DNA of 7,894 nucleotides from Selenomonadaceae bacterium (GCA_016286075.1 JAEERZ010000102.1:1-7894), one strand, 5' to 3'. Counted from the first letter of the stretch, positions 1-5,136 are shown. Made by a program: numbers and translations. The notes: a model not told the origin generated them from the sequence alone.

Positions 1-1
1 C

Positions 2-118
2 TATACGCCGGAGCTTTCGTTGGAAATCGACGATTCGATGGCGTACAGCGCGCATATTCAAGAGCTTCTGCTGCGGGTGCAGAAAGAGGAAGCGGAGAAA
101 GGGGCGGAGGGCGAATGA
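2..118 (+). CDS. rbfA: 30S ribosome-binding factor A, C-terminal fragment
   Basis: This is the last 38 codons of a gene whose 5' part lies before the window; codons are read from base 2. The tail begins YTPELSLEIDDSMAYSAHI and continues with a short LL..V helix and a charged Glu/Lys-rich end. That matches the C-terminus of RbfA, where a 'TPEL.F..DdS...g..I..LL' pattern is typical. RbfA is a cold-shock KH-domain factor that binds the 30S subunit and assists 16S rRNA 5'-end maturation. The stop codon TGA overlaps the next start codon as ATGA (115-118), so rbfA and nrnA are probably translationally coupled. The downstream order nrnA, truB, ribF is the usual Firmicute arrangement and supports the call despite the short fragment. 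Confidence 0.85.
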   Translation, partial: YTPELSLEIDDSMAYSAHIQELLLRVQKEEAEKGAEGE

Positions 119-1056
119 AGATCACATTAGAAGAAGCCGTGGAAAAGCTCATGGCGGCGAAAAAGCTCCTGATTACGGCGCATGTGAACCCCGACGGCGA
201 CGCTATAGGTTCGACCCTTGCTCTTGCCGCGTTCCTGCGCGGGCGGGGCAAAGAAGCGACCGTCATGATTGACGACAGAGTGCCGAAAAATCTTTTGTTC
301 CTGCCGGGCTCCGACAAGATTGTGCGCCCGGAGGAAGGGAAAAAAGCCGACGCCGAGCTCCTTGTCATTTTGGACACGAGTCCCGACCGTATCGGCGAGG
401 TGGAAAAGGCGGCGGCGGGACTGCCCGTGCTCAATCTTGACCATCATATCTCGAACGATGGGAAAGCGGATTTCCTGTATAACGACAATCGGGCAGCGGC
501 TGCGGAAATCATCTTTGAGATTGTCGATCGTTTCGGCGGGGAGTTCACGCCGGATGTCGCGACTCCCATTTACACGGGGCTTGCGACGGACACGGGCTTT
601 TTCAAGTTTTCCAACACGAGACCGGAAACGTTGCGTGCCGCGGCAAGGCTCCTTGAAGCGGGCGTGCGGCCTGAAAAGGTGTCCGAGGCGCTGGAGGAAA
701 AGCCGGAAGCCCTTGTGCGCGGGCAGGCGGCGGCGCTCCAGACCATGGAACTCTCCTATGGCGGGCGTGTGGCGGGGCTGTACCTTGACAGGGAACTTGC
801 CACGTCCCTCGATACGACGGAGGGCTTCATCGACTTTGTGCGCGTGATCGAGGGCGTCGATATTGCGGTGTTGGTCAAGTGCATGGATGAGAATTTCTGC
901 CGCGTCAGCGTTCGGTCCAAAGGACTCGACGTCAGCAAAGTCGCCATGAAATTCGGAGGCGGCGGCCATATCCGGGCGGCGGGCTTCTCGGTCAAAAAGC
1001 CGTTGGCGGAGGCCAAGAAAGACGTCCTGGAAGCGCTGGGCGAAGTGCTGAAATAA
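115..1056 (+). CDS. nrnA: DHH/DHHA1 phosphoesterase, NrnA-type nanoRNase / pAp phosphatase
   Basis: A 313-residue protein of the usual length for NrnA-type bifunctional oligoribonuclease and 3'-phosphoadenosine-5'-phosphate phosphatase. It is expected to be cytosolic, degrading 2-5-nt RNAs and recycling pAp. The DHH-domain metal ligands are visible: H23-x3-D27-x-D29 in AHVNPDGDAIGS, D87 in ILDTS, the signature D109-H110-H111 in LDHHISN, and D159 in GLATDTGFFKF. The C-terminal DHHA1 substrate-binding domain ends with the GGGGHIRAAGF motif (281-291). The start is the ATG that overlaps the rbfA stop codon, and the N-terminus MKITLEEAVEKL fits the family. The gene follows rbfA and precedes truB, as in many Firmicutes. 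No key residue is missing. Assignment to NrnA rather than another DHH exonuclease rests on length and operon position. Confidence 0.9.
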   Translation: MKITLEEAVEKLMAAKKLLITAHVNPDGDAIGSTLALAAFLRGRGKEATVMIDDRVPKNLLFLPGSDKIVRPEEGKKADAELLVILDTSPDRIGEVEKAAAGLPVLNLDHHISNDGKADFLYNDNRAAAAEIIFEIVDRFGGEFTPDVATPIYTGLATDTGFFKFSNTRPETLRAAARLLEAGVRPEKVSEALEEKPEALVRGQAAALQTMELSYGGRVAGLYLDRELATSLDTTEGFIDFVRVIEGVDIAVLVKCMDENFCRVSVRSKGLDVSKVAMKFGGGGHIRAAGFSVKKPLAEAKKDVLEALGEVLK

Positions 1057-1071
1057 GAGTGGGGAAAGATT

Positions 1072-1179
1072 ATGAATAATATGCGCATGGCTCTGCCGAG
1101 GAATTTTTTCGGCAGGCAAGGAAAAGAGCTCGAAGTCGTAGTCATTGTACTACGTCGAGAGCTCTTTGACGTAGCATGA
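1072..1179 (+). CDS. 35-aa leader ORF made from a dispersed repeat, coupled to truB
   Basis: A short open frame begins at ATG 1072 behind a good ribosome binding site (GGGGA at 1061-1065, 6-nt spacer). It encodes 35 residues beginning MNNMRMALPRNFFGR and ending RRELFDVA. Its TGA (1177-1179) overlaps the truB start as ATGA. Most of the frame lies inside repeat copy 1, and the related repeat copies are open in the same relative frame and also end in D-x-A-stop. The peptide resembles no protein I recognise, and I do not claim that it functions. The likely role is mechanical: ribosomes loading at 1061 read through the repeat, melt the hairpin at 1123-1167 and deliver re-initiation at truB, which has no clear ribosome binding site of its own. 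An in-frame TGA at 1167-1169 prevents truB from starting farther upstream. Confidence 0.55.
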   Translation: MNNMRMALPRNFFGRQGKELEVVVIVLRRELFDVA

Positions 1180-1198
1180 CGGAAAAAGGACCGGCATG
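1086..1198 (+). repeat. Dispersed palindromic repeat, copy 1, at the truB 5' end
   Basis: About 110 bp related to two other stretches of this window (4686-4784 and 5005-5109, both on the opposite strand). The best conserved end is GCATGACGGAAAAAG followed shortly by CCGGCA. The other shared block is AATTTTTTCG-CAGGCA near 1101-1118. The copy contains two hairpins. CTGCCGA (1093-1099) pairs with TCGGCAG (1109-1115). A longer one has AAAGAGCTC (1123-1131) pairing with GAGCTCTTT (1159-1167) and an inner stem CGTAGT (1137-1142) with ACTACG (1149-1154). The conserved edge supplies the ATG of truB. No clear terminal inverted repeats like those of copy 3 are seen here. Exact borders are uncertain by several bases. 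Confidence 0.7.
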
Positions 1199-2075
1199 GG
1201 ACGGGTTTATAAATTTTCTTAAACCTCCCGGTATGACTTCTCACGACGCGGTGAGCTGCGTGCGGCGCGTGCTCGGGCTTAAAAAAGCGGGGCACGCGGG
1301 GACGCTGGATCCCGGCGCGGCGGGCGTGCTGCCTGTCGCCGTCGGACGCGCGACGCGGCTCTTGGAATATGTGGGCGGCGCGCGCAAGACGTACCGTGCG
1401 GAGCTTTGCTTCGGCATAGAGACGGACAGCGGAGACGACCTCGGAGAAATCGTCGCGCAAAGCGAAGCGCCGATGCCGGACGAGGCGGCTGTCGCCAGCG
1501 CTGTTCAGGCGATGACGGGGCGAATCGAACAGACGCCGCCGGTATATTCCGCCGTGAAGGTCGGAGGACGGCGGGCCTGCGACTTGGCGCGGAAAAACGA
1601 GGCGGTGGAAATTCCCGCGCGGCAAGTCGAGATATATCGGCTGGAGGTTTTGGAACGGCGCGCGGAAGAAAGAACGCTGTTGATTGACGTGGAATGCTCA
1701 AAAGGGACGTATATCCGCTCTCTTTGCCGCGACCTCGGCCGCCTTACGGGCGCGTTGGCGACGATGCGGTTCTTGGTGCGAAGCCGCGTCGGGGATTTTG
1801 CCATAGAGGAAGCCCATACGCCGGAGGAACTTCAGGAGCTGGGGGAAGCGGCGGTGGAGTCTCCGGAAAAATATTTGGGAAACCTTGCCCGGTATGAACT
1901 GCCGGAGGCGAGGAGAAAAGCGTTTTTGCACGGATTGCCCACGCGTATCGACGAAATCTTGGAAGCGGAAAAGCCGCTGGCGGTGTTTTCCAACAGCGCT
2001 TTTTTGGGCGTGGGCCGTTTCGACAAGGGAACGTCCTCTCTCGTGACGGAAAAAGTATATGAACGCAGTGAATGA
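1176..2075 (+). CDS. truB: tRNA pseudouridine(55) synthase TruB
   Basis: A 299-residue enzyme that converts U55 to pseudouridine in the T-loop of nearly all tRNAs. Conserved motifs appear in order: GFINFLKPPGMTSHD (10-24), the catalytic loop GHAGTLDPGAAGVLP with the nucleophile Asp45, KTYRA (71-75), QTPPVYSAVK (119-128) and SKGTYIRSL (175-183). A TruB C-terminal domain occupies roughly residues 225-299. The start must be ATG 1176: TGA at 1167-1169 blocks any upstream extension, and the next in-frame Met lies beyond the conserved N-terminal motif. No strong ribosome binding site precedes it, but the ATG overlaps the stop of the 35-codon leader ORF. Residues 1-9 (MTEKGPAWD) seem to be encoded by the edge of the repeat, while family members typically begin close to the Gly at position 10. 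Translation is probably coupled to the leader ORF. Confidence 0.93.
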   Translation: MTEKGPAWDGFINFLKPPGMTSHDAVSCVRRVLGLKKAGHAGTLDPGAAGVLPVAVGRATRLLEYVGGARKTYRAELCFGIETDSGDDLGEIVAQSEAPMPDEAAVASAVQAMTGRIEQTPPVYSAVKVGGRRACDLARKNEAVEIPARQVEIYRLEVLERRAEERTLLIDVECSKGTYIRSLCRDLGRLTGALATMRFLVRSRVGDFAIEEAHTPEELQELGEAAVESPEKYLGNLARYELPEARRKAFLHGLPTRIDEILEAEKPLAVFSNSAFLGVGRFDKGTSSLVTEKVYERSE

Positions 2076-2119
2076 GTCCCGTATGACGTGCAGGCGGGCG
2101 GAAAGGAGAAGTGCGATTG

Positions 2120-3049
2120 ATGCGGGTTTTGGAACAGAGCGCAGACGCGGCAGAAATACGGGCGCGGGGCTGCGTCGTCGCCATCGGAACCTTCGACGGC
2201 GTTCATTTGGGCCATCAAAAGCTGATTTCCCGCGCCGTGGAACTGGCGCGGGAAGCGGGCGTGTTTTCCGTCGTGTTCACTTTCCGCAATCATCCGATGT
2301 CCGTTATTGCGCCGAATCGCGAACCTCTCTCGCTGTATCCTTTGGAAGAGCGGCGCCGCGTTTTCGAGAAGCTCGGCGTCGATTTCGTCATTGAGGAACC
2401 TTTTACGGCGGAACTGGCGGCTCTGGCGCCGGAAAACTTTTTGCATCTCCTCATCGAGCGTCTCGCGCCTCGCGCGGTCATCGTCGGCGCGAATTTCTCT
2501 TTCGGCGCGGGCGGGCTCGGAACGCCGGAATTTATGGCGCGGCGGGGGCAGGAGCTCGGCGTCCGCGTAGAGGAAGCGCCGCTTTTCTTTTTTGACGGGG
2601 AGCGGGTTTCCAGCACCCGTATCCGTGCGCTGTTGGCGGCGGGAAACGTGCGGTCGGCGGGCGAGCTTTTAGGGCATCCTTTCGCCATCGCGGGCGTCGT
2701 GGAACATGGCGACGAGCGGGGGCGAAAATTGGGATTCCCCACGGTGAACATTACCCCAGTGAAGGGGCAGGCGCTTCCGGCGGACGGCGTGTACGCCGTG
2801 CGGATTTTCTGTCCGGACGGTCAGGAGTGGATCGGCGTCGCCAACGTGGGCGACAATCCGACCTTCGGCGGCGATCCGCTGCGGATCGAGGCGCATATCT
2901 TGGATTTCTCCGGCGACCTTTACGGCCTGCGTCTCGTCGTGCGCTTCATCGAGCGGCTGCGGGGAGAAGAGAAATTCCCTTCGGCGGAAGCGCTCGTTCG
3001 ACAGATAAAGATTGACGAAAAAAAAGCGCGAGAACTCTTCGCGCAATGA
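2120..3049 (+). CDS. ribF: Bifunctional riboflavin kinase / FAD synthetase
   Basis: A 309-residue bifunctional enzyme that phosphorylates riboflavin to FMN and adenylylates FMN to FAD in the cytosol. The N-terminal nucleotidyltransferase domain shows GTFDGVHLGH (23-32, HxGH-type), TFRNHP (54-59), VGANFSFG (122-129) and SSTRIR (164-169). The C-terminal riboflavin kinase domain shows GRKLGFPTVN (201-210), DGVYAV (222-227), GVANVGDNPTF (239-249) and the catalytic Glu257 in IEAHILDF. Start choice is not fully settled. AGGAG lies at 2104-2108; ATG 2120 has an 11-nt spacer, in-frame TTG 2117 has 8 nt, and in-frame GTG 2111 is too close. I take the ATG. The gene follows truB after 44 nt and is the last gene before a strong terminator. 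Confidence 0.93.
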   Translation: MRVLEQSADAAEIRARGCVVAIGTFDGVHLGHQKLISRAVELAREAGVFSVVFTFRNHPMSVIAPNREPLSLYPLEERRRVFEKLGVDFVIEEPFTAELAALAPENFLHLLIERLAPRAVIVGANFSFGAGGLGTPEFMARRGQELGVRVEEAPLFFFDGERVSSTRIRALLAAGNVRSAGELLGHPFAIAGVVEHGDERGRKLGFPTVNITPVKGQALPADGVYAVRIFCPDGQEWIGVANVGDNPTFGGDPLRIEAHILDFSGDLYGLRLVVRFIERLRGEEKFPSAEALVRQIKIDEKKARELFAQ

Positions 3050-3074
3050 GAATAGTATTTATAAACGTGCAAAG

Positions 3075-3108
3075 GAAAGGCCCCGAATCGTTCGGGGCCT
3101 TTCTTTTT
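3075..3108. terminator. Bidirectional intrinsic terminator between ribF and the thioesterases
   Basis: GAAAGGCCCCGAA (3075-3087) and TTCGGGGCCTTTC (3091-3103) form a perfect 13-bp GC-rich stem with a 3-nt TCG loop, followed by TTTTT (3104-3108). It lies 25 nt after the ribF stop. On the other strand it directly follows the stop of the downstream thioesterase, with a weaker T-tract (CCTTT). It therefore separates the two convergent transcription units. Confidence 0.92.
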
Positions 3109-3541
3109 ACCATTTCTGCGGGATTCGGTCGTCGTCGCCTTTGACGTACATGGTGGCCATGGTTTGGCACAGCAGGGCGCGATGGTCGTCGTAGATTTTC
3201 GAGACGAGAACGATGGTCTTTCGGCCCCGGTGGAGCACTTTCGCTTCCGCCCAGGCGGTTTCGCCCGCCCGGATGTTTTTGATGAAGTCCGTGGTGATGT
3301 TCAGCGTGACCGTTTTCGCTCCGACGGTGCAGCAGGCGACGCCGACGGCGGTATTTGCCAGAGTCGAGAACGCGCCGCCGTGGGTGAAGCCGGTCAGATT
3401 GATATGCACGTCGGGGTCGATGGTCATGTGGAGCTTCGCCCAGCCGCAGCCGACCTCGTCGATGATGATGCCGCTGTGAATGACATAGCGGTTCGTGCTG
3501 AAGATTTCCTGTATGATTGCAAGGCATTTCTCTTTGTCCAA
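3107..3541 (-). CDS. PaaI-family hotdog thioesterase, downstream paralog
   Basis: A small single-domain hotdog protein of the PaaI/4HBT-type acyl-CoA thioesterase superfamily. The family core is visible as NLTGFTHGGAFSTLANTAVG (48-67), followed by KTVTLNITTDFIKNI and a terminal strand MATMYVKG. I choose the TTG at 3541 (144 aa): GAGGGG sits 8 nt upstream, and the sequence after it (MDKEKCLAIIQEI) aligns codon for codon with the start of the upstream paralog (MDKKTAIPILKEI). The GTG at 3550 would overlap that ribosome binding site. The residue matching the catalytic Asp of PaaI ('HGG....LAD') is Asn63 here, while the upstream paralog has Asp63. Activity may therefore be altered. The gene is probably co-transcribed with the upstream paralog (13 nt apart). 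The substrate cannot be deduced. Confidence 0.8.
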   Translation of the reverse strand: MDKEKCLAIIQEIFSTNRYVIHSGIIIDEVGCGWAKLHMTIDPDVHINLTGFTHGGAFSTLANTAVGVACCTVGAKTVTLNITTDFIKNIRAGETAWAEAKVLHRGRKTIVLVSKIYDDHRALLCQTMATMYVKGDDDRIPQKW

Positions 3542-3554
3542 GATCCGCACCCCC

Positions 3555-3998
3555 TCAGTTTTCGTCCCAATTTCGCGGGAAACGGTCGTCCGTGCCGCTG
3601 ACGAACATGGTGGCGATGGAATGGGCCATCAGTTTGCGGTCGTCGGTGAAGACGTCGGCTTCGAGCACGATGGTGGTGCGCCCCGCATGGTGGATATGGG
3701 CCTCGGCGTAAATCGTCCTGCCGATTTCGGTGTTGCGGATCAGGTTCGTCGTAATGCTCTGGGTGACGACCTCCGCGCCGATTGTGCGGCAGGTGACGCC
3801 GAAGATGTTGTCAATCAGCGTTGCGAGCGCGCCTCCGTGAAGCCGCTGGACGAGGTTCGTCAGCGGTTCGGTGACGGTCATGTGGCTTTTCGCCATGCCC
3901 TGTCCCGCGTCGTCGATGACGATGCCGCAAAGCTTGACGAAGGGGTTGCCTTGCTCGTAGATTTCTTTCAGTATGGGAATGGCGGTTTTCTTATCCAT
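3555..3998 (-). CDS. PaaI-family hotdog thioesterase, upstream paralog
   Basis: A 147-residue hotdog-fold protein, probably a cytosolic oligomeric acyl-CoA thioesterase. The core is NLVQRLHGGALATLIDNIFG (48-67), with the HGG motif at 54-56 and the expected acidic residue Asp63. It is followed by VVTQSITTNLIRNT and the terminal IATMFVSG strand. The start is ATG 3998, preceded by GGGAGG (4006-4011 on the + strand numbering) with a 7-nt spacer. A longer reading frame to 4025 exists but has no such site. It shares its domain plan and ending (D-DR-P-W) with the gene just downstream, so the pair looks like a tandem duplication that has diverged considerably. An extended -10 promoter sits just upstream. 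The physiological acyl substrate is unknown; PaaI-like proteins often act on aromatic or hydroxylated acyl-CoAs. Confidence 0.82.
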   Translation of the reverse strand: MDKKTAIPILKEIYEQGNPFVKLCGIVIDDAGQGMAKSHMTVTEPLTNLVQRLHGGALATLIDNIFGVTCRTIGAEVVTQSITTNLIRNTEIGRTIYAEAHIHHAGRTTIVLEADVFTDDRKLMAHSIATMFVSGTDDRFPRNWDEN

Positions 3999-4032
3999 AC
4001 GGTTTCCTCCCGGATGTGCTTTCATCTATTTC

Positions 4033-4041
4033 AGTATATCA
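4033..4041 (-). promoter_or_regulatory. Extended -10 promoter for the thioesterase pair
   Basis: On the minus strand the sequence reads TGATATACT, an extended -10 element (TGn plus TATACT). It lies about 35 nt upstream of the ATG at 3998 and just beyond the ribosome binding site. No good -35 hexamer is seen at 16-18 nt, which is common for extended -10 promoters. Confidence 0.5.
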
Positions 4042-4125
4042 CAAAATGCCGTGTTTCTCCTTCCCATTTTTTGGGAAATGAGATAAAATAATAATGAAAA
4101 ATATGCAGCGAAGGAGAGTGCAGTT

Positions 4126-4683
4126 ATGTATACGCTTACCAGCCGTGAGTTCCAGGGGAAAAGCCCGGACGTCCATGAGGAAGCTTTCGTCGCGCCGCAG
4201 GTGTTTCTGTCCGGCGACGTCCGCATCGCCCGCTTTGCGAGCCTGTGGCCCGGCGTCGTAGCCCGGGGCGACGTCAATTATATTTCCGTCGGCGAATGTT
4301 CCAACGTGCAGGACTTGACCTGTCTGCACGTAGCCGACGATTTCCCGTGCATCATCGGCGACTATGTGACCATCGGTCACTGCGCGTGCATCCATGGCTG
4401 CGTTATCGAGGACCATGTGCTGGTCGGCATGAACGCTACCGTCCTGACCGGCGCGAAAATCGGCCGCGGCTCGATTATCGCGGCGGGAGCCTTGGTGCTT
4501 GAAAATCAGGTCGTTCCGCCGAATTCCCTCGTGGCCGGGATGCCGGGAAAAGTGCGGCGCACCATTGACCGCATCGACGCGATCCACGCGCAGGCGATCA
4601 AGTATAAGAGCGAATGGGCCATCGGCTACGGCGTGAAGCCGGATATTGAGGGCGAGACGTATCACGGGGAAAAGATCATTTGA
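4126..4683 (+). CDS. Gamma-carbonic-anhydrase-like hexapeptide-repeat protein (YrdA/PaaY type)
   Basis: A 185-residue left-handed beta-helix protein of the gamma-carbonic-anhydrase-like family. Imperfect hexapeptide repeats run through roughly residues 15-140 (for example FVAPQVFLSGDVRI, VLVGMNATVLTGAKIGRG, SIIAAGALVLENQVV). The three metal-binding histidines of the family are present: His68 in TCLHV, His85 in TIGHC and His90 in CIHGC, the last two at the usual 5-residue spacing. AGMPGKVRR (137-145) closes the helix as in YrdA/PaaY, followed by a C-terminal alpha helix. GGAG at 4113-4116 lies 9 nt upstream of the ATG. Real carbonic anhydrase activity cannot be deduced; many relatives bind metal yet have unknown activity. 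The gene stands alone, divergent from the thioesterases. A repeat begins 2 bases after its stop. Confidence 0.88.
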   Translation: MYTLTSREFQGKSPDVHEEAFVAPQVFLSGDVRIARFASLWPGVVARGDVNYISVGECSNVQDLTCLHVADDFPCIIGDYVTIGHCACIHGCVIEDHVLVGMNATVLTGAKIGRGSIIAAGALVLENQVVPPNSLVAGMPGKVRRTIDRIDAIHAQAIKYKSEWAIGYGVKPDIEGETYHGEKII

Positions 4684-4685
4684 TC

Positions 4686-4784
4686 CTGCCGGTTTTTCCG
4701 TCATGCTGCGTCAGACAGCAAGCTATGTATAAGCGACTCATACACGATCAAAGAGTGAGGTTCGCTGCTTATCGACGAAAAAAT
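4686..4784 (-). repeat. Dispersed repeat, copy 2, abutting the carbonic-anhydrase-like gene
   Basis: On the minus strand this copy ends with GACGCAGCATGACGGAAAAA then CCGGCAG. That is the same edge as copy 1 (GACGTAGCATGACGGAAAAAG..CCGGCA) and copy 3 (GACACAGCATGACGGAAAAAG..CCGGCA). Its other end carries ATTTTTTCGTC, as in copy 3. The middle differs: ATAAGC and GCTTAT with an inner CTCA/TGAG pair form a hairpin (about 4730-4772). On the minus strand the frame ending in D-A-A-stop is open across the whole copy, without a ribosome binding site. It begins 2 bases after the stop of the upstream gene, so it forms the 3' end of that transcript in reverse orientation. Confidence 0.65.
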
Positions 4785-4787
4785 AGG

Positions 4788-4793
4788 TATAAT
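4788..4793 (+). promoter_or_regulatory. Perfect TATAAT -10 hexamer ahead of the candidate RNA
   Basis: TATAAT lies just outside the edge of repeat copy 2. The hexamer 17 nt upstream (CTGCTT, 4765-4770) is a poor -35 and no TGn extension is present, so strength is uncertain. It would start transcription near 4800, feeding the structured region that ends in the terminator at 4906-4942. Confidence 0.4.
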
Positions 4794-4829
4794 AATCGGC
4801 GGTTTGGAGCTCTCCGAATTTCTGTGGTA

Positions 4830-4861
4830 AGAAAGTAGGAAAGTAAGAAAGTTGGAAAGTT
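4830..4861 (+). repeat. Four tandem 8-bp repeats (RGAAAGTW)
   Basis: AGAAAGTA, GGAAAGTA, AGAAAGTT and GGAAAGTT follow one another without gap inside the loop of the 13-bp hairpin. All four share GAAAGT and differ only at the first and last base. The unit is purine-rich with no pyrimidine except T, so it is probably single-stranded in RNA, apart from optional pairing of a GGAAA with TTTCC at 4866-4870. Confidence 0.85.
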
Positions 4862-4905
4862 GGATTTTCCTACCGCAGAAATTTCAACCGCAACGAGCCG
4901 GGTTG

Positions 4906-4942
4906 AAAATGAAGCCGAAAATTACGGCTTCATTTTTCTTTG
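4906..4942 (+). terminator. Intrinsic terminator upstream of the rmlD promoter
   Basis: AAAATGAAGCCG (4906-4917) pairs perfectly with CGGCTTCATTTT (4925-4936) around a 7-nt AAAATTA loop. The stem runs into TTTTTCTTTG. It ends either the carbonic-anhydrase-like transcript or a separate small RNA, and insulates the rmlD promoter that starts at 4945. Confidence 0.88.
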
Positions 4943-4944
4943 TC

Positions 4945-4973
4945 TTGCACCTGCCCGCCGCAAATGGTATGAT
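4945..4973 (+). promoter_or_regulatory. Sigma-70-type promoter of the rmlD unit
   Basis: TTGCAC (4945-4950) and TATGAT (4968-4973) are separated by exactly 17 bp. Each differs from consensus by one or two bases. Transcription should start near 4979-4981, within the first bases of the TIR-bounded element that follows. The 5' leader of rmlD is therefore mostly that element. Confidence 0.75.
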
Positions 4974-4976
4974 ATA

Positions 4977-5136
4977 AGAACCACTGAATAAGTCCCGCCG
5001 CACCTATGCCGGAGCTTTTTCCGTCATGCTGTGTCAGATGTCGTTCGACGTAGCGATGCTACGCCTTCGCGCCATCTTCCGTGCCTGACGAAAAAATCCC
5101 TCAGCATAGTCGCGACTTGACTTAATCAGTGTTTCC
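4977..5136 (-). mobile_element. 160-bp MITE-like element with 18-bp TIRs and TA flanks (repeat copy 3)
   Basis: The left end AGAACCACTGAATAAGTC (4977-4994) and the reverse complement of the right end (5119-5136), GGAAACACTGATTAAGTC, match at 15 of 18 positions. Each end is bordered by TA (4975-4976 and 5137-5138). A TA target duplication is typical of IS630/Tc1-mariner-type transposition, so a non-autonomous MITE is the simplest reading. No transposase is present. The inside (about 5005-5109) is the same repeat as copies 1 and 2 in reverse orientation. It has a central hairpin CGTAGC-GAT-GCTACG (5049-5063) and a 27-codon open frame on the minus strand (5107 to 5024) ending TSDTA-stop, without a visible ribosome binding site. 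The element lies between the -10 box and the ribosome binding site of rmlD. Confidence 0.65.

Larger units (their letters stand above)
4800..4942 (+). ncRNA. Candidate structured small RNA of about 140 nt
   Basis: No protein-coding frame of note is present, but three consecutive stems can be drawn. P1 is a 13-bp stem of 4817-4829 with 4871-4883, containing one G-U pair. P2 is an 8-bp stem of 4882-4889 with 4901-4908. P3 is the terminator stem of 4906-4917 with 4925-4936. The stems overlap by 2-3 nt at their junctions, so small rearrangements are possible. The 41-nt loop of P1 holds four tandem octamers with repeated GGA/GAAAG. A TATAAT hexamer lies at 4788 and a strong terminator closes the unit. 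A separate promoter for rmlD follows, so this is not simply the rmlD leader. It matches no RNA family I recognise. The alternative is a structured 3' UTR of the gene ending at 4683. Confidence 0.45.

Noticed and set aside
127..1119. Long open frame (330 codons) on the minus strand opposite nrnA
   Set aside because: It is the antisense shadow of a GC-rich gene: its product is Arg/His-rich with no domain, and the plus-strand product has complete NrnA motifs.
2064..2082. CAGTGAATGAGTCCCG at the truB end resembles the MITE left end CACTGAATAAGTCCCG (14 of 16)
   Set aside because: Only a short single match with no partner arm nearby, and part of it encodes the truB C-terminus; chance or a small relic cannot be separated.
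3164..4091. Two long plus-strand open frames across the thioesterase genes
   Set aside because: They run antisense to two clear hotdog proteins, lack ribosome binding sites and give compositionally odd products.
4061..4099. Plus-strand promoter for the carbonic-anhydrase-like gene (TTCCCA or TTGGGA with TAAAAT/AATAAT)
   Set aside because: AT-rich sequence allows several poor -35/-10 pairs, none convincing at 16-18 bp spacing; a promoter is likely somewhere here but I cannot place it. The small TTCCCA/TGGGAA hairpin is also too weak to call.
5024..5107. 27-codon minus-strand ORF inside repeat copy 3 as a real gene
   Set aside because: No ribosome binding site or promoter is visible; noted only as evidence for a common frame in the repeat family.
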